A DNA stretch of 64,000 nucleotides, from assembly GCF_022967985.1 (NCBI RefSeq), contig NZ_JALJVC010000008.1:1-64000 (forward strand), written 5' to 3'. Positions 35,628-46,718 of the stretch are shown piece after piece (the first letter of the stretch is position 1; every line of letters begins with the position of its first letter). The notes beneath the pieces were generated by a model, which was not told the origin of the DNA, searched no databases, and worked only from the letters and a program-made list of their open reading frames with translations. Position numbers and translations under genes: made by a program. The stretch is from Acinetobacter lwoffii. Lineage in GTDB: Bacteria; Pseudomonadota; Gammaproteobacteria; Pseudomonadales; Moraxellaceae.

Positions 35628-36632
35628 ATGCGTACGCTTAACGATACCCAGTTCTCTATACTCGAACTGGTTCCTGTTCGTGACGACAAGAGCATTCAAT
35701 TCGCGCTGAACCATGCGCTGGAACTTGCCCAAACAGCAGAAAAATTGGGTTATCGCCGGATGTGGCTGGCAGAACATCATAATATGGATGGTATTGCCAG
35801 TTCAGCAACTGCAGTTCTCTTAGGCTATTTACTGGCGAATACCAAAACCCTAACTTTAGGCTCTGGCGGAATTATGTTGCCCAACCATGCACCGCTGGTC
35901 GTGGCTGAACAGTTCGGCACCTTGGCAACACTTTATCCGGACCGGATTGAACTGGGTCTGGGCCGTGCTCCAGGTACCGATCAAATGACCATGCGTGCCC
36001 TGCGTCGTGGCCGTCAGGAAACCGAAGATCAGTTTCCACAAGATGTTCTGGAAATTCTGCAATATTTTAAAGATCCAGAACCACATCAGCGTATCGTAGC
36101 GACGCCAGGTCAAAGTACGCACGTACCCGTATGGCTTTTAGGTTCCAGCCTGTTTAGTGCACAATTAGCGGCGAAACTTGGTCTACCTTATTCCTTCGCT
36201 TCGCATTTTGCCCCGCGTATGCTGGGACAGGCGATTCAATTATATCGTGACAATTTCGAACCGTCTGAATACCTGGATCGTCCTTATGTGTCGATGGGTG
36301 TACCGACCTGTGTCGCAGATACTGATGAAGAAGCAGAATATCTAGCGACTAGTGCCTATCAGCGGGTTTTATCACTGATTCGTGGACAAAGCCTGAAACT
36401 TAAAGCACCAATTGACTCCATGAAAGGTCTGTGGTCGCCGCCGGAAAAAATGTCAGTCGATAATTTCTTTGCCATGGCTCAGGTCGGCTCCAAAGAAACC
36501 GTTAAAGCTGGGCTAGAATCGCTTTTGGCTAAATATGATGTGGATGAGTTTATCTTTACTTGTGACATCTATGACACTGACAAGCGCCTGCACAACTTTG
36601 AGCTATTAATGCAAATTAAAAATGGTCAGTAA
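35628..36632 (+). CDS. LLM-class flavin-dependent oxidoreductase
   Basis: 334 residues, a bacterial luciferase-like TIM barrel that uses reduced FMN or F420. It begins with [12 protein letters not shown], then [25 protein letters not shown] and [41 protein letters not shown], typical of the MsnO8/YhbW group. Substrate unknown. Single gene with a terminator. Confidence 0.92.
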   Translation: MRTLNDTQFSILELVPVRDDKSIQFALNHALELAQTAEKLGYRRMWLAEHHNMDGIASSATAVLLGYLLANTKTLTLGSGGIMLPNHAPLVVAEQFGTLATLYPDRIELGLGRAPGTDQMTMRALRRGRQETEDQFPQDVLEILQYFKDPEPHQRIVATPGQSTHVPVWLLGSSLFSAQLAAKLGLPYSFASHFAPRMLGQAIQLYRDNFEPSEYLDRPYVSMGVPTCVADTDEEAEYLATSAYQRVLSLIRGQSLKLKAPIDSMKGLWSPPEKMSVDNFFAMAQVGSKETVKAGLESLLAKYDVDEFIFTCDIYDTDKRLHNFELLMQIKNGQ

Positions 36633-36642
36633 ATGAGAGTTG

Positions 36643-36678
36643 CATCTACCTATTCTCAGCAATGGGTAGATGTTTTTC
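36643..36678 (+). terminator. Terminator of the LLM oxidoreductase gene
   Basis: CATCTACC/GGTAGATG stem, 14-base loop, TTTTT. Confidence 0.7.
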
Positions 36679-36980
36679 ATCTTTAAAGATAAATGACCAA
36701 AAGAAATATATCAGTAAAAGCATTTCTATCGACCTCCTCCATTAAAAAACTTCTTCCCTAAACGAACACTTCACTTCTTTTCCTTCATCCATCTCAGCAA
36801 GTTAAAAGTCATTCCTTTTGGATCGCATGTAAATCTATTCAGTCTTCAATAAAATCAGATTTTATATTTTGCTCAAATAGATGACTGTCTAAGTTAAATT
36901 TTTCACTTTACCCTAGCTTGAGTTTTTGTTTATATCTCATACAAAGAAAATTAATTATTAAATAAATTCAAGGAATTCTA
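36679..36980. other. Gene-free gap
   Basis: About 300 AT-rich bases with no ORF or strong hairpin; presumably the promoter region of the next gene. Confidence 0.5.
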
Positions 36981-37544
36981 ATGTCTACCAAGCAGGATCC
37001 ACACGCTGGTATTTTTGAAAATCGCCCCGAACATTTTCAGCAGTTTACTGGAATTAAAGTACCCTCTTCCGAACTGCTAGAATTGGATTATGCAGATAAA
37101 GATATTGCGATTATTGGCACGGATCAGTTTACCGTGAGCCAGCTGGATAAAATCAGTCAACATGCCCGTTCGGTAAAAGTTTTCCAGATTAATCCTGCTT
37201 TTGTACTGCCCGGTTCCGACCGAATTCTGCAACGACTTATTAATCATCCACTGATTGGTAAAAATCGTCGCTTATTTAACAACCGGATTAAAAGTCTACT
37301 CTCTCTGCGTTTTTTAGAAAATCAGGTGCAGAATTTATGGCTAAGACGCCAGTTAATGCCAAATCTGGCATCTTCCCGTAAAATTTATCTGAAATCAGAT
37401 CATTACTATGCCGCGCTACAGCGTGAAAATTGCCAGCTGATTACCTGGCCGATTCTGAAAATTTCGGAAAATACGATTCATTGTATTAATGGTGAGCAGC
37501 ATCCGGTGGATATCATTGTTCATACTTATTCAGCAGAAAAATAA
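36981..37544 (+). CDS. Truncated flavin monooxygenase-like protein (187 aa)
   Basis: The sequence follows the second half of Baeyer-Villiger/flavin monooxygenases: DIAIIGTDQFTVSQ in place of the NADPH Rossmann motif (usually VxGxGATA), then VKVFQINPAFVLP (family: VTVFQRTPxWVxP), LWLRRQLMP and SSRKIYLKSDHYYAALQREN. The N-terminal FAD domain (GxGxxG) and the C-terminal ATG motif region are missing and the glycines of the Rossmann loop are lost. The frame is still intact over 187 codons, with AAGGAATTCTA before the ATG. Either a decaying remnant or a small repurposed protein. Confidence 0.65.
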   Translation: MSTKQDPHAGIFENRPEHFQQFTGIKVPSSELLELDYADKDIAIIGTDQFTVSQLDKISQHARSVKVFQINPAFVLPGSDRILQRLINHPLIGKNRRLFNNRIKSLLSLRFLENQVQNLWLRRQLMPNLASSRKIYLKSDHYYAALQRENCQLITWPILKISENTIHCINGEQHPVDIIVHTYSAEK

Positions 37545-37653
37545 CTCACACTGGCGAGTAAAAATGAAAAATTGGTAAGCTAGTAATGAGATTTTAAATT
37601 ATATGCCACGAACCAATTGATGATTTTTTCAACGGATTGATCAAAGAACACTC

Positions 37654-37690
37654 TCAGGTATTTTTAAAAATGATACCTGATATTTTATTT
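37654..37690 (+). terminator. Possible terminator after the monooxygenase-like gene
   Basis: TCAGGTAT/ATACCTGA with an 11-base loop and T-rich downstream sequence. Confidence 0.5.
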
Positions 37691-37751
37691 AAATTATAAA
37701 ACTCATACATTATTTCGATTAATTAATGCTTACTAGTAATTTTCAACTATA

Positions 37752-37776
37752 AATCAAAGCCAAACCGAAGTTTGGC
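37752..37776 (-). terminator. ppsR terminator
   Basis: GCCAAAC/GTTTGGC with a stable tetraloop, followed by TTTGATTT on the minus strand. Confidence 0.65.
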
Positions 37777-37789
37777 TCTGGTTGGTTTC

Positions 37790-38626
37790 TTAACCGATTC
37801 GACGTTTTAAACCGGTCATCTGCAACACACGTGTTGAGATTTCCTCAATCGACATTTCAGAGACATTCAGGTACTTGATGCCTTCCGAAATATAAATCCC
37901 TTCAATCGCACGTAACTCCATCTGACACTGACTAAAGCTGGCATAACGGCTATTCGCCTTACGCTCAGAACGAATGGCCACCAGGCGTTCCGCATCAATC
38001 ATCAGGCCAAACAGCTTGTTTTTATGCGGTCGCAGCACGGCTGGCAGGCGGTTATCGTCCAAATCTTCTTCAGTTAGCGGATAGTTTGCTACACGAATAC
38101 CGAACTGCAAAGACAGATAAATAGAGGTCGGGGTTTTACCTGAACGCGATACACCAATCAGGATCAGGTCAGCTTTATCATAATGACGGGTACGTGCGCC
38201 GTCGTCATTGTCTAAAGCAAAATGCACTGCATCAATACGAGCTTTATAGGACTCAGAATCCGTCACTGCATGGGTCTGCCCGACTAAAGTTGTAGGAATC
38301 GTACCTAACTCATCAGCCAATTTGCTAATAAGCCCTTCAAATACATCAAGATTTACTGCATTTGCGGTATTAATAATATCACGAACATAGGGATCAACCA
38401 GGGTATCAAATACCAGCGGTTTTTCACCGTCGATTTGAGCTCTTGCATTGATCTCTGCCACCACGTTTGTAGCCGCTTCTTCGGAACTAATGTAAGGGAT
38501 AATATGAATGTCAAATTTCACATGCGGAAACTGCGCTAACAGCGAGTGTCCAAGGGTTTCAGCGGTGATGGCGGTACCATCTGAAATAAAGAAAACACTA
38601 CGCTGAATTTGTTTACCTTCCGACAT
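37790..38626 (-). CDS. ppsR: Phosphoenolpyruvate synthase regulatory protein
   Basis: 278 residues, bifunctional ADP-dependent kinase and Pi-dependent pyrophosphorylase that inactivates and reactivates PpsA. The opening VFFISDGTAITAETLGHSLL and the P-loop GVSRSGKTPTSIYLS are diagnostic (DUF299). Divergently transcribed from ppsA, its target, across 154 bases. Confidence 0.96.
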   Translation of the reverse strand: MSEGKQIQRSVFFISDGTAITAETLGHSLLAQFPHVKFDIHIIPYISSEEAATNVVAEINARAQIDGEKPLVFDTLVDPYVRDIINTANAVNLDVFEGLISKLADELGTIPTTLVGQTHAVTDSESYKARIDAVHFALDNDDGARTRHYDKADLILIGVSRSGKTPTSIYLSLQFGIRVANYPLTEEDLDDNRLPAVLRPHKNKLFGLMIDAERLVAIRSERKANSRYASFSQCQMELRAIEGIYISEGIKYLNVSEMSIEEISTRVLQMTGLKRRIG

Positions 38627-38705
38627 TAAAATTCTCCTCCAACATTTGTCTTAGTGCTATATAATCTTTATAGTAAACCGATCTTACATGACTGTCGCTT
38701 AGTAA

Positions 38706-38734
38706 AATCAAAAACCTAGATGATTTGCTATACT
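38706..38734 (+). promoter_or_regulatory. Likely ppsA promoter
   Basis: Extended -10 TGCTATACT (38726-38734), 46 bases before the ppsA start. The -35 (AATCAA, 17-base spacer) is weak, as expected for an extended -10 promoter. Confidence 0.45.
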
Positions 38735-38780
38735 CTCATGCCGAGATAGTGATTAATACTGCAAAAGTGGAGTAACAACT

Positions 38781-41159
38781 TTGGAAGCGCGCGTAATTGG
38801 TCTGGAAAAATTAGGGAAGCACGACGTTGAGCTGGTCGGTGGGAAAAACTCATCACTAGGCGAAATGATCAGCCACTTATCAAATGCTGGTGTATCTGTG
38901 CCAGGTGGTTTCGCAACGACTGCCGATGCCTACCGTGAATTTCTCGAGCAAAGTGGCCTAAACGCTAAAATCAATGCAGAGCTTGCTGCACTCAATGTTG
39001 ATGATGTGAATGCACTCGCCGAAACTGGCGCAAAAATTCGTCAATGGATTGTGGATACTCCACTTACGCCTGCATTAGAACAAGAAGTTCGTACAGCATT
39101 TGCAGAACTTTCTAACGGCAACCCTGACATCGCGGTTGCCGTTCGTTCTTCTGCAACTGCAGAAGATTTGCCGGATGCTTCTTTTGCCGGCCAACAAGAA
39201 ACTTTCCTGAACATTCGTGGTATTGATAACGTTCTGATCGCAATCAAAGAAGTGTTTGCATCTTTGTACAACGACCGCGCAATCTCTTACCGTGTACACC
39301 AAAACTTTGCCCATGATGTAGTTGCGCTGTCTGCTGGTGTACAACGCATGGTTCGTTCAGAAACTGGCGCTGCAGGTGTAATGTTTACGCTAGATACTGA
39401 ATCAGGCTTCCGTGATGCAGTATTCATTACCGCATCTTATGGTTTGGGTGAAATGGTCGTTCAAGGTGCAGTTAACCCGGACGAATTCTATATTTCTAAA
39501 CCGCTTTTAAATGCAGGCCGACACGCGATCCTTCGTCGCAACCTGGGTTCTAAGCACCAAAAAATGATTTATGGTGAAGAAGCATCTGCAGGTAAATCTG
39601 TTGTTGTCGTGGATGTTGAAAAAGCTGAACGCCAACAGTTCGCTTTAAACGACCAGGAATTACAAGAACTTGCTAAACAAGCGCTGATCATTGAAAACCA
39701 CTACGGTGCACCAATGGACATCGAGTGGGCAAAAGATGGCGATGATGGCAAGATTTATATCGTTCAGGCGCGTCCTGAAACTGTAAAAAGCCGTGAAAAT
39801 GTCGGCACCATGGAACGCTACCTGTTGAAACAACGTGGCACTGTAATTTGTGAAGGTCGTTCAATCGGTCAACGCATTGGTTCTGGTAAAGTCCGGATTG
39901 TGACGTCTATTAAAGAAATGGACAAAGTACAAGATGGTGATGTTCTTGTATCTGATATGACTGACCCGGATTGGGAACCAGTCATGAAACGTGCAGCTGC
40001 GATTGTAACAAACCGTGGTGGTCGTACTTGTCACGCTGCAATCATTGCACGTGAGCTTGGTGTTCCTGCAATCGTTGGTTGTGGTAATGCAACTGAAGTT
40101 CTTGTAGACGGTCAGGAAGTGACTGTGTCTTGTGCCGAAGGTGATACTGGCTTTATCTATGAAGGCGCACTAGATTTTGAAATTCAAAAGAATTCAATTG
40201 AGTCTATGCCTGCTCTTCCATTTAAAGTCATGATGAACGTGGGTAACCCGGACCGTGCATTTGACTTTGCTCAAATTCCAAACGCAGGTATTGGTCTGGC
40301 GCGTCTTGAATTCATTATTAACCGTATGATTGGTGTTCACCCGAAAGCATTGATCAATATTGACAGCCTTCCACGTGAAACACGTGCAGCAGTCATGGCG
40401 CGTACTGCAGGTTATGCATCTCCAATCGAATTCTATGTAGAGAAACTGGTCGAAGGTATCTCGACACTTGCTGCTGCATTTGCAGACAAGCCAGTCATTG
40501 TTCGTATGTCAGACTTTAAGTCTAACGAATATGCAAACTTGATCGGTGGTAAGTTATACGAGCCAGAAGAAGAAAACCCGATGCTAGGTTTCCGTGGTGC
40601 AAGTCGCTACGTTTCTGATAACTTCCGTGATTGCTTCGAACTTGAATGTCGTGCATTGAAAAAGGCACGTGATGAAATGGGTTTAACCAATATCCAGATC
40701 ATGATTCCATTTGTTCGTACTGTTGCTGAAGCGAAACGTGTAATTGAACTTCTTGCATTAAATGGTCTTAAGCGCGGTGAAAACGGCCTTAAAGTGATCA
40801 TGATGTGTGAACTTCCAACCAATGCTTTATTGGCAGATCAGTTCCTTGAACATTTCGATGGTTTCTCTATTGGTTCAAACGACTTGACACAATTAACGCT
40901 TGGTCTTGACCGTGACTCTGGTATTGTCTCTCACCTATTTGATGAGCGCGATCCTGCGGTTAAAGCGTTGCTTTCTCTTGCAATTCAAGCATGCCGTAAA
41001 GCTGGCAAATATGTCGGTATTTGTGGTCAAGGTCCTTCTGATCACCCAGATCTTGCACAATGGTTAATGGAACAAGGTATCGACTCTGTGTCTTTAAACC
41101 CAGACTCGGTACTTGAAACTTGGTTCTTCCTGGCTGAAGAAAAAGTGCAAAAAGCATAA
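38781..41159 (+). CDS. ppsA: Phosphoenolpyruvate synthase
   Basis: 792 residues. Makes PEP from pyruvate and ATP for gluconeogenesis. N-terminal ATP-grasp domain ([13 protein letters not shown]), then the phosphohistidine domain with H418 in [15 protein letters not shown], and the C-terminal PEP-binding TIM barrel ending with [16 protein letters not shown] and [14 protein letters not shown] start at 38781 supported by GGAG 8 bases upstream. PpsR phosphorylates a threonine next to the histidine (T416 in GRTCH). Confidence 0.97.
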   Translation: MEARVIGLEKLGKHDVELVGGKNSSLGEMISHLSNAGVSVPGGFATTADAYREFLEQSGLNAKINAELAALNVDDVNALAETGAKIRQWIVDTPLTPALEQEVRTAFAELSNGNPDIAVAVRSSATAEDLPDASFAGQQETFLNIRGIDNVLIAIKEVFASLYNDRAISYRVHQNFAHDVVALSAGVQRMVRSETGAAGVMFTLDTESGFRDAVFITASYGLGEMVVQGAVNPDEFYISKPLLNAGRHAILRRNLGSKHQKMIYGEEASAGKSVVVVDVEKAERQQFALNDQELQELAKQALIIENHYGAPMDIEWAKDGDDGKIYIVQARPETVKSRENVGTMERYLLKQRGTVICEGRSIGQRIGSGKVRIVTSIKEMDKVQDGDVLVSDMTDPDWEPVMKRAAAIVTNRGGRTCHAAIIARELGVPAIVGCGNATEVLVDGQEVTVSCAEGDTGFIYEGALDFEIQKNSIESMPALPFKVMMNVGNPDRAFDFAQIPNAGIGLARLEFIINRMIGVHPKALINIDSLPRETRAAVMARTAGYASPIEFYVEKLVEGISTLAAAFADKPVIVRMSDFKSNEYANLIGGKLYEPEEENPMLGFRGASRYVSDNFRDCFELECRALKKARDEMGLTNIQIMIPFVRTVAEAKRVIELLALNGLKRGENGLKVIMMCELPTNALLADQFLEHFDGFSIGSNDLTQLTLGLDRDSGIVSHLFDERDPAVKALLSLAIQACRKAGKYVGICGQGPSDHPDLAQWLMEQGIDSVSLNPDSVLETWFFLAEEKVQKA

Positions 41160-41171
41160 GCAATTGTGAAT

Positions 41172-41203
41172 AAAAAAGACCCTTTGATAGGGTCTTTTTT
41201 ATG
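41172..41203 (+). terminator. ppsA terminator
   Basis: AAAAAAGACCCT/AGGGTCTTTTTT, 5-base loop. A second copy of the left arm (ATAAAAAGACCCTATC, 41238-41253) lies 35 bases downstream and can pair with the same right arm. Confidence 0.85.
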
Positions 41204-41577
41204 AGATAGATATTATGATTTATTGTTTGAATAATTGATAAAAAGACCCTATCAAAACTTAACCAATTGAATTTATAAATATAATTAAATCAAAGCTTAT
41301 CAACACATGAAAACTGCAATGACAAACAAATACCAACAGTAAAGTTATATCAAAATGGCAATAATAAAGAATAACCATCGGGTGTTGGGGAAGATATTTT
41401 TAAGAGTGGAGATTCTTGCAATTTTGTATGGGCGCATTTTTAATGAGAAATATGATTGAAAATCCTCAATTAATCTATATCTTACGATGAGAGGATGTTT
41501 GTTTTCAAAACAGAATTCAATACAATCTTGATCAAAGCTATTATCAGTTCACATTTATATATTGAGATTCAGTCTAT
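41204..41577. other. Intergenic region before the GYF_2-RDD gene
   Basis: About 370 AT-rich bases without an ORF. It holds the spare terminator arm above and a short palindrome TGTTTTCAAAACA near 41500. Confidence 0.5.
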
Positions 41578-42375
41578 ATGCAGATTTACTTGGCACGAAA
41601 CAATCAACAAGCTGGTCCATATACGCTCGAGCAATTGAATCAGATGCTGGCGAATCAACAAGTCATGCTGACTGACCTGGCATGGCATCAAGGCATGACA
41701 GAGTGGAAAGCCTTAGGTGAACTTACCCAAGGGAAATCGGTATATCAACCTGCAGGGTATGTCGCTCCGGCAGTCACACCTGAAACGCCAGTATTCCAGA
41801 ACAATCAGTCAACGACTTCGGCCTATTCACAGCCTCATACTCAAACAGCGACTCAAAAGAATGAACTCGCCAGTATTCCAAGCCGTATACTGGCCAAAAT
41901 TGTAGATGTGTTACTGTGGTTACCAGCAACCTTCATTTTGACTGCATTTTTTACACCTGAACAGGAAACCCGATTTGCACAACTGAATGAAGAATTCATG
42001 AATGTCGTGCTGAGTAGCAATGCAGATCCTGCTCTGGCCCAACAATTACAGACTCAAATGTTTGAGATGTTTTCTCAGCAGGCGTGGCTTGCCACAGCGG
42101 TCTATTTGATTATCATGCTGGCCATTCAAGCCTTTCTGATTGCCAAATCAGGCCAAAGTATTGGTAAAAAGCTGACGAAAATCAAAATTGTAGATGCCGA
42201 ATCAGGTGAAAAGACCAGCCTGTTACGCGCCTTCACTATTCGTAGTGTATTTTTCATATTTTTAAATATTGTATTTATGCCACTGAGTTTAATTATTGAC
42301 TGGGCCTTCGGATTGGGCAAAAAACGTCAAACCTTGCACGATAAACTCGCAAGAACGAAAGTTGTGAAACAATAG
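41578..42375 (+). CDS. GYF_2 and RDD domain membrane protein
   Basis: 265 residues. N-terminal GYF_2 domain (MQIYLARNNQQAGPYTLEQLNQML...WHQGMTEWKALGEL, ~1-52), a Thr/Gln-rich linker, then an RDD membrane domain (~100-265; ASIPSRILAKIVDVLLWLP, then SGQSIGKKLTKIKIVD and a third helix with FGLGKKRQTLHDKLA). The RDD family may be transporter-like; the GYF_2 domain suggests a protein-binding tether. Function unknown. Confidence 0.88.
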   Translation: MQIYLARNNQQAGPYTLEQLNQMLANQQVMLTDLAWHQGMTEWKALGELTQGKSVYQPAGYVAPAVTPETPVFQNNQSTTSAYSQPHTQTATQKNELASIPSRILAKIVDVLLWLPATFILTAFFTPEQETRFAQLNEEFMNVVLSSNADPALAQQLQTQMFEMFSQQAWLATAVYLIIMLAIQAFLIAKSGQSIGKKLTKIKIVDAESGEKTSLLRAFTIRSVFFIFLNIVFMPLSLIIDWAFGLGKKRQTLHDKLARTKVVKQ

Positions 42376-42388
42376 CGCAGGAATACAC

Positions 42389-42415
42389 AAAATGGGATGA
42401 ATATCATCCCATTTT
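42389..42415 (+). terminator. Likely terminator of the GYF_2-RDD gene
   Basis: Perfect 12-bp palindrome AAAATGGGATGA/TCATCCCATTTT with 3-base loop. Confidence 0.7.
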
Positions 42416-42563
42416 GATTACAGAACTTTGAAATTGAAATAAAATTCCCATAACCCCCCAATCCAGACCAGCAAAATCGGTTTTTATTACAGGCATTTAA
42501 AGCGCCCTAGATATAGCTTAGTTCGTGAATCTCAGGCATAATGCCCTACAACGTAGCGGTGTA

Positions 42564-42591
42564 TTGTGATTAATAGGATGTTTTGTAAAAT
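42564..42591 (+). promoter_or_regulatory. Likely cyo promoter
   Basis: TTGTGA, 16-base spacer, TAAAAT, about 80 bases before cyoA. The long leader leaves room for regulation by oxygen or iron, but I see no clear FNR, ArcA or Fur site. Confidence 0.4.
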
Positions 42592-42670
42592 TCAGCCTCT
42601 TTTGTCATGTGCACTTTAATCGCTATCCCATATTAAATTAGGGAATGGGACTCTTCACCGAGGTTGTAAA

Positions 42671-43765
42671 ATGAGACAAACGATTTTAGCTGTATTGTCT
42701 TTATCTGCGATGACTGCACTCTTGACCGGGTGTGGTGGTGATATGGTACTTCTGAACTCTAAAGGTCCAGTTGCAGCAGGTCAAAGTAACCTGATGATGA
42801 CTGCGATTTACTTAATGCTTTTGGTGGTTATTCCATCAATCATCATGGCATTATGGTTCGGTTGGAAATATCGTGCATCGAATAAAGACGCAGACTATAA
42901 ACCTACATGGGCACACTCTACTGCGATTGAAATTGTAGTATGGGGTATCCCTGTCATTATTATTGGTATTTTAGCTTGGTTAACTTGGTGGGGTTCTCAC
43001 AAGTATGACCCATACCGTCCAATTGAAGCAGATAAAGCACCATTAACTGTTCAGGTTATTGCTGAGCAATTTAAATGGATCTTCATCTATCCTGAGCAAG
43101 GCATTGCAACTGTTAACGAATTGCGTTTCCCAGAGCAAACTCCGGTAAGCCTTCGTTTAACCTCTAACTTCACGATGAACTCGTTCTTCATCCCGGCGTT
43201 AAGTGGTCAGATTTATGCAATGGCAGGTATGCAAACTCACCTTAACTTCTTAGCAGATGAAACTAGTCCAGCTGAAGGTTATCGTGGTTTCTCTTCAAAC
43301 TATTCAGGCTATGGCTTCTCACAAATGCGCTTCCGTGCACATTCTGTGACTGATGCTCAATTCGCTGAATGGATTTCTGCTGTTCAGGCAGGAAACGGTA
43401 CTTCAGTTAACCCTAATGCAGTACAAAAAACTGTTCTAGACCAAGCTGAATTTGCAACTTTACGTGACGGCAACCGTGGTAAACACCAGATCGAAGCGAT
43501 TATTGCAAAAGCTGAAACTCCTGAAGAGAAGGCTGCTGCTGAAGCAATGAAGCCTTACCCTACTAAGCCACATCCTGTGACTTACTACTCTTCTGTAGAG
43601 CAAGGTTTGTTTGAATCTGTGATTCACAAGTATATGAGTAACTATCACGGTGCTGATCATTCAGCTCCTGTAGAAGCTGCAGCGACTGATGCTGTTGCTC
43701 ACGAAGCGGCTGCTTCTGAAGCTCATGTAGCTGGTGAACATGCGACTGCTTCTCAAGGAGAATAA
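42671..43765 (+). CDS. cyoA: Cytochrome bo3 ubiquinol oxidase subunit II
   Basis: 364 residues. Lipoprotein signal with LLTGC (C21), two membrane helices, then a periplasmic cupredoxin domain (FKWIFIYPEQGIATVNELRFPEQTPVSLRLTSN) lacking the CuA ligands, as in quinol oxidases. C-terminus is an Ala/His-rich tail (HSAPVEAAATDAVAHEAAASEAH), longer than in E. coli (315). First gene of cyoABCDE. Confidence 0.96.
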   Translation: MRQTILAVLSLSAMTALLTGCGGDMVLLNSKGPVAAGQSNLMMTAIYLMLLVVIPSIIMALWFGWKYRASNKDADYKPTWAHSTAIEIVVWGIPVIIIGILAWLTWWGSHKYDPYRPIEADKAPLTVQVIAEQFKWIFIYPEQGIATVNELRFPEQTPVSLRLTSNFTMNSFFIPALSGQIYAMAGMQTHLNFLADETSPAEGYRGFSSNYSGYGFSQMRFRAHSVTDAQFAEWISAVQAGNGTSVNPNAVQKTVLDQAEFATLRDGNRGKHQIEAIIAKAETPEEKAAAEAMKPYPTKPHPVTYYSSVEQGLFESVIHKYMSNYHGADHSAPVEAAATDAVAHEAAASEAHVAGEHATASQGE

Positions 43766-43768
43766 GAC

Positions 43769-45757
43769 ATGAGCTTCTTAGGTAAGTTAGGTCCAGATGC
43801 AATTCCTTACGATCCAATCGTATTGGCAACTGTTGCAATGATGATCCTGGGTGGTATCGCAGTTTTTGCTGGTATTACCTACTTCAAAAAATGGGGCTAC
43901 CTGTGGAACGAATGGTTCACATCTGTAGACCATAAAAAAATTGGTATCATGTATATCTTCGTATCCGTGATCATGCTTTTGCGTGGTTTCGCCGATGCGA
44001 TCATGATGCGTCTTCAGCAGTTCCTTGCAAAAGGTGGCGGCGAAGGTTATTTACACCCTGAGCATTACGACCAGATCTTTACCGCGCATGGCGTGATCAT
44101 GATCTTCTTCGTGGCAATGGGTCTTGTAGTTGGTTTAATGAACATCTCTGTACCGCTTCAAATCGGTGCACGTGACGTTGCATTCCCATTGTTGAACTCT
44201 TTAAGCTTCTGGTTATTCGCCGGCGCTGCGGGTCTGATGATGGTTTCACTTGCGTTAGGTGAATTCGCTGCAACAGGTTGGATGGCATACCCTCCACTGT
44301 CTGGTATCGAATACTCTCCAGGCGTAGGTATGGACTACTATATCTGGGCACTGCAAATTTCAGGTCTAGGTACGCTATTAACGGGTGTTAACTTCTTCGT
44401 TACCATCATCAAAATGCGTGCGCCTGGCATGAAACTTATGGAAATGCCAATCTTTACCTGGACATCTTTATGTACAGCAGTATTGATTATTGCGGCTTTC
44501 CCGGTGTTGACTGCAACAATTGCAATGTTAACGCTTGACCGTTACTTTGGTTTCCACTTCTTCACCAATGACTTGGGCGGTAGTCCAATGTTGTACGTGA
44601 ACTTGATTTGGACTTGGGGTCACCCAGAAGTATACATTCTGATTTTACCAGCATTTGGTATTTACTCAGAAGTTGTTGCGACTTTCTCGCGCAAAGCATT
44701 GTTCGGTTACAAATCAATGGTGTATGCAACAGTAGCAATCACAGTATTGTCATTCGTTGTATGGGTTCACCACTTCTTTACCATGGGTGCAGGTGCCAAC
44801 GTTAACGCGTTCTTCGGTATCATGACCATGATTATTGCGATTCCTACAGGTGTGAAGATCTTCTCTTGGTTGTTCACCATGTACAAGGGTCGTATTGTTT
44901 TCACCACTCCAATGCTATGGACACTAGGCTTCCTGGTAACTTTCGGTATCGGTGGTTTAACAGGTGTATTGATGGCAGTTCCACCAGCGGACTTCCTGGT
45001 ACACAACTCTTTATTCCTGATTGCTCACTTCCATAACGTAATTATTGGTGGTGTGGTATTCGGTATGTTCGCAGGTATCATCTTCTACTGGCCGAAAATG
45101 TTCGGTTGGAGACTGAATGAGACTTGGGGTAAAGCAGCGTTCTGGTTCTGGTTCTTCGGTTTCTATTTTGCATTCATGCCACTTTATATCCTTGGTTTCA
45201 TGGGTATGACACGTCGTTTGAATACATTTGACAACCCAGAATGGGACCCGTATGTAGATATCGCGATGTTTGGTGCGGTTCTGGTTGCACTGGGTATTCT
45301 ATGTTTCATCATGCAAATCGTGGTTGGTTTCCTACAACGTGACCAACGTCTAGATTTGACTGGCGATCCATGGGATGGTCGTACCCTTGAATGGGCGACA
45401 TCTTCTCCTGCTCCGTTCTATAACTTTGCTCATCTTCCAAAGATCAATGGTATTGATACTTTCTGGATCGAGAAAGAAAATGGTGTTGCGTATGCAAAAC
45501 CAACGAAGTACGAAGATATCCACATGCCGACTAACCGTGCTGCCGGTTTCGTTATCGCGATGTTCATCACTGTTATGGGCTTCGGTTTAATCTGGCACAT
45601 CTGGTGGTTAGTAGTTGTTACGTTCATTGCTTCTATCATTAGCTTCATCGTGTCTTCTTTCACCAAGAAAGTGGATTACTATGTTCCAGCTGCTGAAGTT
45701 GAACGTATTGAAAACGAACGCTATGCGATTCTTGAAAAACACTTGAAGAAGGACTAA
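43769..45757 (+). CDS. cyoB: Cytochrome bo3 ubiquinol oxidase subunit I
   Basis: 662 residues, the catalytic heme-copper subunit that reduces O2 and pumps protons. Proton-channel and binuclear-centre motifs: [12 protein letters not shown] (heme b ligand His), [11 protein letters not shown] (CuB His and cross-linked Tyr), VHHFFTMG (two CuB His), [11 protein letters not shown] (heme ligands). 15 predicted helices as in the family. 3 bases after cyoA. Confidence 0.98.
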   Translation: MSFLGKLGPDAIPYDPIVLATVAMMILGGIAVFAGITYFKKWGYLWNEWFTSVDHKKIGIMYIFVSVIMLLRGFADAIMMRLQQFLAKGGGEGYLHPEHYDQIFTAHGVIMIFFVAMGLVVGLMNISVPLQIGARDVAFPLLNSLSFWLFAGAAGLMMVSLALGEFAATGWMAYPPLSGIEYSPGVGMDYYIWALQISGLGTLLTGVNFFVTIIKMRAPGMKLMEMPIFTWTSLCTAVLIIAAFPVLTATIAMLTLDRYFGFHFFTNDLGGSPMLYVNLIWTWGHPEVYILILPAFGIYSEVVATFSRKALFGYKSMVYATVAITVLSFVVWVHHFFTMGAGANVNAFFGIMTMIIAIPTGVKIFSWLFTMYKGRIVFTTPMLWTLGFLVTFGIGGLTGVLMAVPPADFLVHNSLFLIAHFHNVIIGGVVFGMFAGIIFYWPKMFGWRLNETWGKAAFWFWFFGFYFAFMPLYILGFMGMTRRLNTFDNPEWDPYVDIAMFGAVLVALGILCFIMQIVVGFLQRDQRLDLTGDPWDGRTLEWATSSPAPFYNFAHLPKINGIDTFWIEKENGVAYAKPTKYEDIHMPTNRAAGFVIAMFITVMGFGLIWHIWWLVVVTFIASIISFIVSSFTKKVDYYVPAAEVERIENERYAILEKHLKKD

Positions 45758-45761
45758 GACA

Positions 45762-46382
45762 ATGGCTGAAGTACTTCATCACGATAACCACGGACACGAT
45801 GAGCATCATCATCACGATGATACTGACATCACCGTCTTTGGTTTCTGGACTTACTTGATGAGTGACCTTGTCCTGTTCGGTACACTCTTCATTGCGTTCG
45901 CTGTTTTGAGTAGCCACATTCCTGTGGGTACTCCAAGTGCGAGAGACCTGTTTGGCGACTCTTTAGGTTTCGTTCTTACTGAAACCTTCGCCCTCTTGAT
46001 CTCTTCTGTAACCTTTGGTTTTGCAGTTCTTGCTGCATACAAAAAAGACGTTGCAAAAGTACTGACTTGGTTAGCGATTACTTGGGTATTCGGTGCTATC
46101 TTCATCGGCATGGAACTATATGAATTCAATCATCTAGTTCATGCGGGTCACGGTCCAAGCACAAGTGCGTTCTTATCTGCGTTCTTTACTTTGGTAGGTA
46201 CGCACGGTATTCACGTAACTTCTGGTCTGGTCTGGATGATCGTGCTTATGGTTCAAATCAAGAAATATGGTTTGACTCTTGCAAACACGCGTCGTCTAGC
46301 TTGCCTAAGCTTGTTCTGGCACTTCCTTGACATCGTTTGGATCTGTGTATTCAGCGTAGTTTACTTGATGGGAGTTCTGTAA
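45762..46382 (+). CDS. cyoC: Cytochrome bo3 ubiquinol oxidase subunit III
   Basis: 206 residues, five membrane helices, with the His-rich N-terminus ([17 protein letters not shown]) that is unusual in its density. The family signature [22 protein letters not shown] and [16 protein letters not shown] are present. The stop overlaps the cyoD start. Confidence 0.95.
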   Translation: MAEVLHHDNHGHDEHHHHDDTDITVFGFWTYLMSDLVLFGTLFIAFAVLSSHIPVGTPSARDLFGDSLGFVLTETFALLISSVTFGFAVLAAYKKDVAKVLTWLAITWVFGAIFIGMELYEFNHLVHAGHGPSTSAFLSAFFTLVGTHGIHVTSGLVWMIVLMVQIKKYGLTLANTRRLACLSLFWHFLDIVWICVFSVVYLMGVL

Positions 46383-46708
46383 TGAGTCACGATCATAACG
46401 CTGCTGGCGAATCACACGGTAACGTTAAGCAATATACCGTCGGCTTCATCCTTTCTGTCATCCTTACCGTAATTCCATTCGGTATGGTGATGGCAGGCGG
46501 TTTTGGCCGTGGTATTTTGATTACTGTCATCGCGATTACTGCGGTTGCTCAGATTCTTGTGCAGTTAATTTACTTCCTGCATATGAACTCTTCTTCAGAG
46601 CAACGCTGGAACGTGATTGCATTCGTGTATACCATCTTAACTATCGCTATTCTTTTAGTGGGTTCTGTATGGATCATGAATTACCTACACTACAACATGA
46701 TGATCTAA
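46382..46708 (+). CDS. cyoD: Cytochrome bo3 ubiquinol oxidase subunit IV
   Basis: 108 residues, three membrane helices (VGFILSVILTVIPFGMVMAG, LITVIAITAVAQILVQLIYFLHM, FVYTILTIAILLVGSVWIM). The start is the ATG inside the cyoC stop (TAATG); the frame opens 45 bases earlier within cyoC but that start is not credible. Confidence 0.94.
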   Translation: MSHDHNAAGESHGNVKQYTVGFILSVILTVIPFGMVMAGGFGRGILITVIAITAVAQILVQLIYFLHMNSSSEQRWNVIAFVYTILTIAILLVGSVWIMNYLHYNMMI

Positions 46709-46718
46709 ACTGGTCGTC

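Noticed and set aside
45762..45840. His-rich start of cyoC as a purification-tag or metal chaperone gene
   Set aside because: It is the N-terminal tail of subunit III; the rest of the sequence matches CyoC throughout.
46337..46382. Extended start for cyoD within cyoC
   Set aside because: The extra residues do not match subunit IV and the ATG at the cyoC stop gives the standard N-terminus.
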